In this document: positions 29,801 through 36,814 of the stretch, piece by piece | Layout: each line of letters starts with the position of its first letter | Numbering within the stretch: position 1 is the stretch's first letter | From: Perkinsus chesapeaki | Taxonomy: Eukaryota; Perkinsozoa; Perkinsida; Perkinsidae | DNA: 36,814 nt | Reading direction: 5' to 3' | NCBI GenBank assembly: GCA_013115145.1 | Contig: JAAPAO010000358.1 | Location: forward strand, 1 to 36,814 | Program-made: the position numbers and the translations under genes | Notes under the pieces: generated by a model | Databases searched by the model: none | What the model saw: the letters and a program-made list of their open reading frames with translations, nothing else | What the model was told of the DNA's origin: nothing

Positions 29801-31206
29801 TATGATAATTTAACGGCAAGAAAGAGACAAACAAATTCTCCCCAAAATGGGGAAAATCAAAACAACAAAAAACGCTTGAAACCCCTCTCCCATTAATACC
29901 ATAATATCCGATGACGATACTGCCATCAACGGTCCTGTCGAATCCGGATCAGTTGCGAATGCCCGCTGAATCATCAACAACGAGAACCCAATGCATAGAC
30001 CTGTAAGCGGAAAGCGCTCGCCCGGGTGATCGATTTAATAATACCAACGTACCTTGTCCGACTGTTAGAGCTTTCGATGTGAAACTAAGCGTGGATGAGA
30101 ACTTTGCTCCACCGAGTCGATAAATTCTGACATCCTCATCGGTGTAGAAAATCGTACCAAATTTGAACCTGGGAATTGTGGTGTCCAATTTGAAGGGCGA
30201 TAAACTAGTATTAAAAATAAAGTAATAAAACGGACAGCATTATTAAACAAATAACGAGTCTCTTCTTTGGCGCCACCCTAATAAGATTCCTAATCTTATA
30301 TAATACATCTCGAAGCTCCGTGAAGATAAGTTCTCTCAATGGCACTCGTGAAAGACGAGCCTCAGGCAACTGGACGACGACGCCGACGATGAGCTGCCGC
30401 CTTTCGTTCGAAGCCCGAAAATCTTCTAATAATGTCCAATTTATCGAGAGGGAAGAATTGTTTCATCACCATTGCTCCATATTTGGTATCATCACCATTG
30501 AAGGCGATGAATGACTATATAACGTCGGCTTCGGCGGCGGCGGAAAAAGGAAAAGCAGGAAAAGCCTGCTGGAATCGAGACTGCAGTAGCAACTCAGCAG
30601 TTGAGGTGTAAATGATCCTCCTTCATGACACACTTCGTGCCACGAAGAAGGCATTAAAAAGTACTAAAAGTTATCACTGATATACAAGACGGTCTGTGAT
30701 GTTAGTTGTTAAATTTATACAGTATCATCATTAGTTATATCATTACATTATTAGATGGCAAATCTTACCATTTAAAACCTCTGATGACCAATTAACAGAT
30801 AAATGAGTATATGTACTTCCGTGAAGAGAAAATCGATAATAATAAAGTGATATAATATTATAATGCAAAGTGATATAATAAAATGATAATAATAAAGTAA
30901 TATATATTTGTTAATCAACTATATATAATTTTCTCAATGTCTCAATAGAACCTATCGGATCAATTGCTGAATGTTATCCATATGATTCCCTAAAAGAACC
31001 CTTGCCCATCATCATCATTACTACCACAAATAGACCGCCGGTATCATCGCCAACACTCCACAAGACGCCCAGTTCTGACCGACTGTCGCCCACGGGTTCG
31101 CTCCTTCTTGCTGGTTGCAATAAGATATTAAAAAATTAGACACGCCGAACGAAAAGCATGCCACCAGAGACCAAAGGACTGCCTGGGGGGCCACCTCGAT
31201 CGCCAT
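26817..31206 (-). CDS. DMT/EamA-like multi-pass membrane transporter, copy 1
   Basis: Eight exons: 31025-31206, 30053-30168, 29900-30000, 28756-28837, 28565-28700, 28069-28176, 27172-27350, 26817-26938 (341 aa). All joins are GT-AG and match copy 2 in position and phase. The product is about ten hydrophobic helices: FGVSNFLISYCN, LCIGFSLLMIQRAFATDP, QGVAILIVLTGLVVMAAFDS, IGFFYAIFGMLTFASSL, TMLFIGIIALVYA, AYPCTAVVNVIAASNSILGL, MFTVISGVMLITLWKP. The paired four-/five-helix halves and the [ST]AVVNVIAASNS end are typical of the drug/metabolite transporter fold (EamA, TMEM144-like). The substrate cannot be told; nucleotide-sugar, carbohydrate or metabolite transport are options. The acidic/basic C-tail faces the cytosol in related proteins. 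Three introns are large (388-1062 nt) and absorb other repeats. Confidence 0.8.
26941..26962 (-). repeat. Family C palindrome at the 3' end of transporter 1 intron 7
   Basis: aaatcgatcacgtgatcgat then ta; the exon starts two bases away (minus-strand ...CGATTTAG before GTATGTTTACGG). Confidence 0.9.
27051..27159 (-). repeat. Two family E copies in transporter 1 intron 7
   Basis: tgaatcgcttcgctccgcct at 27051-27070 and gaatcgcttcgctccgccgt at 27141-27160 in direct orientation, 90 nt apart in one 233-nt intron (26939-27171), which also ends in family C. Confidence 0.9.
28177..28235 (-). repeat. 59-nt family C unit at the 3' end of transporter 1 intron 5
   Basis: GTGAGACTAGCTGAG ... ATAATCGATCACGTGATCGA then TTTTTTTCAG. 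It has its own GT and AG, so it looks like a complete small intron nested in a 388-nt one. Confidence 0.8.
28701..28755 (-). repeat. 55-nt family A intron in reverse orientation (transporter 1 intron 4)
   Basis: The sense strand reads GTAGCGTTGAGGAAATGC then AAGAATTAGCAAGATGAGC ... GTGTCAG. The position equals copy 2 intron 4, which holds two family B elements instead. Confidence 0.9.
28838..29899 (-). other. 1062-nt intron 3 of transporter 1
   Basis: It is five times longer than intron 3 of copy 2 (216 nt). It contains a poly-A/G stretch (28838-28900), palindromes at 29409-29425 (GGTAGCC/GGCTACC around AAT) and 29458-29480 (TAGCATGGCTA/TAGCCATGCTA around C), and three tandem tagccaatgg words. 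No coding frame is recognised. Confidence 0.6.
29409..29480. repeat. TAGCCAATGG repeats with two palindromes
   Basis: gtagccaatgg occurs at about 29410, 29428 and 29438, flanked by the 17-nt and 23-nt palindromes named for the intron. Confidence 0.85.
30001..30052 (-). repeat. 52-nt intron with half a family C palindrome (transporter 1 intron 2)
   Basis: GTACGTTGGTATTATTAAA then TCGATCACCCGGGCGAGC ... CGCTTACAG. Confidence 0.75.
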
Positions 31207-31226
31207 GCCAGGAAAAAAGCTCACTG

Positions 31227-31248
31227 AAATCGATCACGCAATCGATAA
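31227..31248 (-). repeat. Family C palindrome in the leader of transporter 1
   Basis: aaatcgatcacgcaatcgat then aa; followed on the minus strand by TTTCAG and, 17 nt on, the ATG at 31206. Confidence 0.85.
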
Positions 31249-31667
31249 TACGATATGATATTAAGTAGTGTTCAATCACTTTTTTCCTCCCGATCAAGCA
31301 GGAAAATTTTGTTACGGAATCGCTTGCCTTGGAGATTCAAGGTTTAATCTCCGCGTTAGCTCACCGAGCTCATTAAGACGACGTCGTTCAGGAACACCGA
31401 CGGAGCTCCATGCTGGCGCCTGGAACTACATAAAATATCTGCATTCCATATCCCCTCCTCCTCCTCCGTATCACTAGTACCCATGGTAAAACTAGATTAC
31501 CAATTAATAACACCACGACATCAGAAGGATCATTCTGAAATGCTCTCACACGGCAATGTAACAAATATCAACCTTTTCAAGACAACCGAGGTATCACTCG
31601 GAAAGCTCCGTCATCATCATCACTGCGCATTAATAAAGTGAGCTCCTATACGGTCGCTCCATGCGTA

Positions 31668-31737
31668 CCTGAATGGCCTAACGGTAGAGCACTCGGCCTT
31701 AAACCCATTGACCCTTGTTCCATCCCCGCGGCCTACT
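31668..31737 (+). other. Degenerate tRNA-like sequence (not a functional tRNA)
   Basis: tggcctaacggtagagcact matches a tRNA D-arm/A box well and ttgttccatccc weakly matches a B box about 30 nt later. The acceptor ends do not pair and no clean anticodon stem forms, so a SINE or tRNA relic is more likely. Confidence 0.35.
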
Positions 31738-31975
31738 ATTTAACATCTAATTTCTCCGCTACTTGTGGCTGAACCACAAAAGCTGCTTCCGTTCGTCGAG
31801 TCATTTGGGAGCTTTAAATCTTTCTCTTTCACAACATCATCCGAAGACTCCTGAAGAAAATAAATTTAGATCACCGATGAATATACCCTCCTCCGCAAAA
31901 GATTAATCTTGTTTTATGAGTCTATTTAGGTATGTGCGAGATAAGAGGCAACTCAAAGGTTGAAGCAGGAAAGAT

Positions 31976-33960
31976 TCATCGAAGGTTAACCAGTTGACCT
32001 CCTCTCACCTCCTTCGGCTTCCATAAAGTCATCAGAGATACGCCAGCAATTACAAAAAACATACCTGAAAAAATGATAAGATCGAACAGTAAACCAAAAA
32101 CTGACAAGTCAACAGATATCGAAAAAACTTTCGTACATACGCTCCGAATAATTTCGCGGAAAATTTCTGAAAATTTCTTACCAATTATTTTTGGCGTTCC
32201 AGGAACAAGTCCGAGTAGGACCCAATTAAGCAATAAGACAACTATCGAATTCGATGCCGCTATGACGTTAACCACTGCTGTTGAGGGGTAAATGAGCGCA
32301 CGGTTGAGGGCAAGGACACCGACGGCTTGGGATGCACCCGATACCATTGGCCAGATGTACCTGGTGAATCAACCGTTTGGGTATCATGCACGCATCAGGC
32401 TAAGATAGAGAGGATCAATCAGTGACGAGAAAATGCTATCTCGGGATGACAAGTGCAACAACCAGGAGAGCAGATCGATCGTATACATGCAATTAATCCA
32501 CAACAACCAATACGTATCCAAGCTTGAAGCGTGCAGGATACAAAATACGCCAACTTACATATCAGCCCACAAATATGAGTTTGACACAATCAATCCTCCA
32601 TTAAATCCAGCCGAAGCAAGCGCAACTAGTCCCATGAAGAACATTACACCCATTCGGCCAATGAATCCCGACCTAAAACAAAAATGGTAAACAAAAATCG
32701 CTTCGCTCCGCCCAATCCTTACCAGGCGTCTATTCCGTCGATACAAGAGCTTCGGATGCAGACTATACTAGCCGCAAAACTGAGCATTCCAAGTATGGCG
32801 TAGATGAATCCAAGTGGACTTCCACCAGAGCTCGAGTCGAATGAGGCACCCATTACGATGAGACCTGAAAGATATCTCAAGTCGAGCGTGCAAGATACAA
32901 AATGGGTCGGAAGTTACAGACAAAAGCATTCAGGCTGAGTACTCGAAAATATCCTCGGTTGGAGCGTGCAAGATACACAATAGGTCGAAGAAAAATCCTA
33001 CCGGTTAGCACGACTAATATTGCTATTGCCTGCGTCCACGATAGCTTCTCATTGTACACAAAATGACAGTAAACGCCAATAACCTGAAAAGAAAGAACAT
33101 AACCTTCCGGAGCAAAATAGATACTTTAAACGCCGTCAAGAAATCGAATAGAGCCCAATATTAGAAAGATGACCCCAACAAAGGGCGGAAACATTTCTCC
33201 CTAAATAAAAACTGCTTGCGAAAACCGCACTCAAAAGGAGCGTAGAAGCGATTCACTTTGAAGAATTTCTTTGGAATTTTTGGGGTGGTAAGGTATTACT
33301 AGTATATCGGAGGAGATGACAGCAGTGAGCGGCCCTGATGCGGCTGGGTCGGTAGCAAACGCCCACTTCATCATTAGTTGGGACAAACCAACACAGATAC
33401 CTGACAGAAGATAATGATACATAGAAAGGGAGGATGTAGCTACCTCCCACTAACGTGAGTATCTTAGCTCGAAGCGAGATTTCGGCAGGCGGCTGATGCT
33501 TTTCGCCATTGGAAAGGTAGACGTATCCTGCCTCGGCGAGCTCGGGACTGCAAGTCGAGCTTTTTTGGATCTTTTGGGATTCCAGAAAGTCAGCAGTAAA
33601 GAAGACTCTACCAATTTTAAACCTGAGAAAAGGTATCTTGGGTTGAAGCGTACAAGATCCGTAAAAAGCTGACTTATTGCCTAGAGCAGAACGACGAAAA
33701 TTATATCGATAACTGATAACGGTAACTTCGAAACCCGACGTATCTTAGGTTCAAGCGAGCACGATACATAATAGGTCAGCTTACCAAAAGTAAACTCCAG
33801 TTAGTACTCCTATCAATCCCGAAGTGAACCATATCCATCCAATGACCGCCCAAGGGTCGATACCATCAACATTAGTGTACGATATCAAAAAGTTAGTCAG
33901 GCCGAACGTAACGTTGGAGATGACGGACCAGCCGACGCAGTAGGGGGAGACCTTCACCAT
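31976..33960 (-). CDS. DMT/EamA-like multi-pass membrane transporter, copy 2
   Basis: Eight exons: 33785-33960, 33444-33622, 33300-33400, 33002-33083, 32723-32864, 32559-32672, 32182-32360, 31976-32064 (353 aa). ATG at 33960 chosen because it aligns with the copy 1 start. About ten hydrophobic helices: FGLTNFLISYTN, LIGVLTGVYFWFKIG, ICVGLSQLMMKWAFATDP, SWTQAIAILVVLTG, LGFIYAILGMLSFAASIV, GVMFFMGLVALASAGFNGG, YPSTAVVNVIAASNSIVVLL, MFFVIAGVSLMTLWKPKE. Exons 3, 4 and 7 have the same lengths as copy 1 (101, 82, 179 nt). The loop after helix 2 is 21 residues longer than in copy 1. Same fold and uncertainty on substrate as copy 1. Introns 1, 4 and 6 each hold two family B copies; intron 5 holds family E. 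Confidence 0.85.
32381..32541 (-). repeat. Two family B copies in transporter 2 intron 6, opposite orientations
   Basis: gtatcatgcacgcatcaggc at 32381 and gtatccaagcttgaagcgtg at 32514 are in inverse orientation relative to each other within the 198-nt intron 32361-32558. Confidence 0.85.
32695..32713 (-). repeat. Family E element in the 50-nt intron 5 of transporter 2
   Basis: aaatcgcttcgctccgccc fills the centre of intron 32673-32722. Confidence 0.9.
32871..32976 (-). repeat. Two tandem family B copies in transporter 2 intron 4
   Basis: gatatctcaagtcgagcgtg (32871) and atatcctcggttggagcgtg (32949) are both followed by caagatac and a-aatrggtcg, so the repeat unit is about 77 nt and includes sequence outside the stem-loop. 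Intron 32865-33001. Confidence 0.9.
33459..33480 (-). repeat. Family B-like sequence inside a transporter 2 exon
   Basis: gtatcttagctcgaagcgag then at; on the minus strand it codes ISLRAKILT. Copy 1 has SFTSKALT there, aligned without a gap, so either coincidence or conversion by an element must explain it. Confidence 0.5.
33633..33767 (-). repeat. Two family B copies in transporter 2 intron 1
   Basis: gtatcttgggttgaagcgta at 33633 and gtatcttaggttcaagcgag at 33740. Each is preceded or followed by its own GT/AG-like signals (GTCAGC...TTTCTCAG and GTAAGCTG...TTCGAAG), like two small introns around about 50 nt of spacer. Intron 33623-33784. Confidence 0.85.
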
Positions 33961-34169
33961 AGATGCAAGTTATAGAGTGGAACTTCTGATGGAAAAAGCG
34001 TAATAGAGAGGTTCGTAATAACTAGCGCGCTCTAGCAGTGTGGAAAAGGGACAAAGTAATTTTGTGGCGCGCGACATAAAAATGCTTGAAGCTTACCGCT
34101 CGAACTCAATCCGTCACTAAATTCCTTACTCGGACACTCCCAATGTTCATTAAACCAATTCCGGGATTC

Positions 34170-34224
34170 AGAATCGATTCCAGCATCGTATTTTGCGTGT
34201 AAAAGGAGTTCTGGAATCGATTCT
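34170..34224. repeat. Inverted repeat, 14-nt perfect arms
   Basis: agaatcgattccag (34170-34183) and ctggaatcgattct (34211-34224). Each arm itself contains the GAATCGATTC palindrome. Confidence 0.9.
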
Positions 34225-34732
34225 CAATTTCAAAATCGGTTCATTGAACGATCCCACTAGGTTTTCTATTTTCTAGCTTAGTTGGGCGAGCGGCCTTCTA
34301 TGAACCCTTTGACGCAGGTTCTATTCCCAGGTGCGCTATTTTCTGCAAAAATTTCCGGCTTTCTCTGCGCGCTGAGCCGGGTGTTCTGCCAGAATGTGGG
34401 ATGCTCAGGGTTCCAATGGTGGTATTTGTACACTCTTATCTTTGACCCAGTGTTGCGTTCCACTAGTGGCCTTGGAAAACGAGACCATAGTAATATTAGG
34501 AGTAGCAACTATCCGTTCCCTATCCGCATCACTGGGGTAAGCATCTGCAGCACCGTAGCTGTAAATCGTCAATAAACTCCAACTGCGTAGTATGTAGAAG
34601 TATAACAAGTTAGTCGAAGTACACCACCCACTCAGATCCAACTCAATAACAGTCATTGCGGTAACAGAATCGCATGACATGCAATTTGCATGGATTACAA
34701 TACTTCACGCATTGAAACACTCCATTAAAATG

Positions 34733-34793
34733 AAATCTCATCGAATACGGGATTACGGGAGGGAACAGCAATACTCAACCCGAAGCCCGGACG
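34733..34793 (+). repeat. Dispersed direct repeat, copy 1
   Basis: aaatctcatcgaatacggga and the following 40 nt match 36682-36733 at roughly 80 percent with small gaps; spacing about 1.95 kb. Could be ends of a decayed element. Confidence 0.6.
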
Positions 34794-35524
34794 CTAGGTT
34801 ATCTCTGGGTTCAAAGCCTGAACTCCATCAACACCCGGCGTTCCAGAATAGGTGAGTAGTGTGTTTCCAATGTCAGTCTAATCTTGACCTCGAACTAAAG
34901 GAGTGAGGAAACCCCAGGTGCCGAGCACTGTTCAAGGTTTATTAGCAATAGGCTAGACATCGCCGTACTCAAGATCTTTCACACAAAACAAAAAAAATGT
35001 CCGTCGAAGTCCACTCGACAATGCTCCAGGCCCGGCTCGGCCGATACGGCCGTACCATGTGCCCAGAGGTGAACTGATAGTATCGCTGGATTTGCACGCG
35101 TGCCCCCAGCTGCACGCACAGGTTGTGTCGGATGTCTATTTTGTGTGGGGTTGCACAGTAACCTTACCAGTGCGCAAACCCTCTATTCGCGATATTTCAC
35201 TACCGCTACAGTCCAATTCTCCTTCCGCTAACCAGAGCTACACCTGTTCGACCTTTTGGCACCAGACTGTTATCGACCTCGCAACTCTACACAGTTTCCT
35301 ATCTGATTACTCGCATCCTCAGCTGTGACAATCTACGAGTCCTGAAATCATTTCTGCAAAATGTGTCACAATCGACGTTACTGATCAAATCACTACGAGT
35401 CGCTCTCACGCGAGTTTGACTCGCATATTGAACGCGATGCTCGATCAACACATAGTATTCAAGCGCATGTGAAATAACACTCGAGATTTTGGATATTTGA
35501 GCTTCTACTATCAATTCCGAACCA

Positions 35525-35800
35525 ATGCAAACTCGCAAGTCGACTGGTACTCCTATCAGGCTTCCCCCACATTACATCCAAAAGCCAGCTCAACCTCAAC
35601 CCGAATCCAAGCCAAGTGCGTGTACTAGATCTAAGGCCAAGCCGGAGCCTCGATCGAGTGAAACCTGGCCCAGACAAGTGGATACAAGCGGTTTGAAAAG
35701 AAGTCGGGCCGTACTAGTTGATGAAGACCCGGTTATCGATGATCCTATTGATGACAACTTCTCGGCAAGTTGCCGACGGCAACCACACCGGGCAGACTAG
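35525..35800 (+). CDS. Hypothetical basic, Pro/Ser/Lys-rich protein (weak)
   Basis: ATG at 35525, 91 codons: a Lys/Arg/Pro/Thr-rich first 60 residues (QTRKSTGTPIRLPP, KPSACTRSKAKPEP) and a short acidic patch (DEDPVIDDPIDD). It resembles the start of retroelement gag-like proteins in composition only. No partner ORFs, protease or RT motifs nearby. Confidence 0.3.
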   Translation: MQTRKSTGTPIRLPPHYIQKPAQPQPESKPSACTRSKAKPEPRSSETWPRQVDTSGLKRSRAVLVDEDPVIDDPIDDNFSASCRRQPHRAD

Positions 35801-36330
35801 GGTCTTACCAATAGCTTATGCGCCTGGCTCGAGTCCGCGCGCTGCATGATGCAGCCTGCGTCCACGGTAGTCCACAATATGGAGGCTTTTACCGGGCTCC
35901 GTGCACTACAACAGCCCACATTAAATACCAATAGTCAGCTAGACAAAAGGGTACAAGGTGAGACCTGTACGGCTGATGACCTTGTAAGTTACAAGTTGTA
36001 ACAAGGTCTCCAACAAGATACTTGCTGGAGACTCCAAAATAAGGTAAGTTGGTCTGTGCGAACAAGCCTGGAATTCGTTAATACCAACGATATAGTAGCT
36101 TGCTGTCGGCTTCCTCGAGAATTTATCAGACAGCGAACTTGATCGTGTTCTGAAACCCGAATTTACCGGAGATTCCAGTCAATGCGAATCCTTGCGCAAT
36201 GATCCGCGGCACATCAGCAGTCAAAGTATTTTCAAAGAACCAGTTATCAGCAGAAAGAATGTGGATAATACCGGCAAAATGCCCGAGGCACCTGGCAGAC
36301 ATAAGGTGCATCAAACGGCGGGCAACGGAT

Positions 36331-36391
36331 CAACAAACACCAGACTGGCGTTTGTTGCCCGGACAACACATCTAGACTGAGTCTAGATGTG
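36331..36391. repeat. Two adjacent long palindromes
   Basis: CAACAAACACCAG/CTGGCGTTTGTTG around A (36331-36357, one mismatch) and CACATCTAGACT/AGTCTAGATGTG around G (36367-36391, perfect). Confidence 0.9.
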
Positions 36392-36603
36392 AATGGAGCA
36401 TCGAACTTCATCCCGTCTGGTATCCTGAGGTAATCTAATCGAGACCTAGCACTCGAATAATTGTTATCATTCAAGTTAAAAACCCTCAACTCCTTAAGCA
36501 CAGAGCAGCTGGATAACCTCGTCGATGTTATAAATCAGGAATTTACCGAGTGTTCAGTTGCGCATGGAATAATTATCAGGGATAGTATTCAGTCGGTATC
36601 CAG

Positions 36604-36620
36604 ACTCTGGATTCCAGAGT
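36604..36620. repeat. Palindrome, 7-nt arms, 3-nt centre
   Basis: ACTCTGG and CCAGAGT around ATT. Confidence 0.9.
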
Positions 36621-36680
36621 AAGCGCCGAGTACAAAATCATACAGTTCTACCAACTCATGCGCGATAGTTGCCTTTCGTA

Positions 36681-36733
36681 AAATCTCATCGAACACGGGA
36701 GTGCGGGAGGAATACTCAAACCCGGAACCCGAA
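36681..36733 (+). repeat. Dispersed direct repeat, copy 2
   Basis: aaaatctcatcgaacacggg onward; partner of 34733-34793. Confidence 0.6.
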
Positions 36734-36814
36734 CACACTCCAAAGTTGAGCGGGAAGAGGTTTCGGTTTGGGTATCCATGTCAAAGCAGCAAGTGACCCA
36801 AGGCAAATCTAGGG

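Larger units (their letters stand above)
31207..31975. other. Gap between the two transporter genes
   Basis: 769 nt. Family C (31227-31248) sits directly upstream of the transporter 1 start with an ATTTCAG that could be a leader splice acceptor. A tRNA-like stretch lies at 31668-31737. No coding gene seen. Confidence 0.6.
33961..36814. other. Accessory, repeat-rich region without a firm gene
   Basis: Near 34059-34102 a GTAAGCTTCAAGC...CGCGCGCCACAAAATT stretch upstream of transporter 2 may be a 5' UTR intron (families B and D). Further right are an inverted repeat (34170-34224), a dispersed direct repeat pair (34733-34793 and 36681-36733), a basic low-complexity frame (35525-35800) and palindromes at 36331-36391 and 36604-36620. 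An LRR-like LKELRVFNLNDNN on the minus strand near 36485 is isolated. Confidence 0.5.

Noticed and set aside
31668-31737. tRNA gene
   Set aside because: A good D-arm but no acceptor pairing or anticodon stem; kept only as a tRNA-like relic.
35299-35677. Overlapping minus-strand frames opposite the basic frame
   Set aside because: Mirror frames of a Pro/Ser/Lys-rich sequence with no independent support.

Overview
The window looks like nuclear DNA of an intron-rich unicellular eukaryote. It has compact GT-AG spliced genes, introns often only 30-80 nt long, a U1 snRNP 70K gene, a mitochondrial-type helical-repeat protein, duplicated polytopic transporters and a secreted Cys-rich protein with a Thr/Pro linker. 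I think an alveolate of the Perkinsus/dinoflagellate side is most likely. That is inferred from gene style, not from a marker gene.

Layout. 1-1.5 kb: 3' end of a non-LTR retrotransposon (RNase H plus zinc knuckle), running into a Thr-coding microsatellite and a 5'-truncated copy (1495-2109) of the Cys-rich gene. The intact gene is on + at 4623-5567. 2.1-4.6 and 5.6-8.4 kb: no convincing genes, but chains of short palindromes. From 8.4 kb on every supported gene is on the minus strand: an acidic-rich locus (8385-9071), a ribonuclease-inhibitor-type LRR protein (9222-10505), U1-70K with ten exons (12967-16743), a small tail-anchored protein (17466-17858), a coiled-coil protein (about 20287-22360), a large mitochondrial-type helical-repeat protein (about 22574-26425), and two tandem DMT/EamA-like transporters (26817-31206 and 31976-33960), each with eight exons at identical intron positions. 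34-36.8 kb is accessory, repeat-rich DNA.

The most striking signal is in the introns. Many are made almost wholly of a few short sequence families shared between unrelated genes: family A (GTTGAGGAAATGCAAG), family B (a 28-nt stem-loop with GTATCTT/AAGATAC ends and a GCTTGAAGCGTGC core), family C (palindrome around TCGATCACGTGATCGA, usually just before the 3' AG), family D (TTTYGTGGCGCGCGA), family E (AATCGCTTCGCTCCGC), and tRNA T-arm-like pieces. Families A and B occur in both orientations. Several introns hold two or three tandem copies, and the two transporter paralogs carry unrelated families at the same intron positions. This is what introner-like intron-generating elements would look like.

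A second, separate pattern is a swarm of perfect inverted repeats with arms of 6-14 nt and a centre of exactly 1 or 3 nt, mostly outside genes. Other points of note: a near-identical 309-nt tract shared by the two Cys-rich copies (probable gene conversion), related 30-31 nt tandem arrays on both sides of the U1-70K RRM exon, and several stop-free introns of 3n length. Exon joins were worked out by hand from frame, splice signals and paralog comparison, without transcripts.
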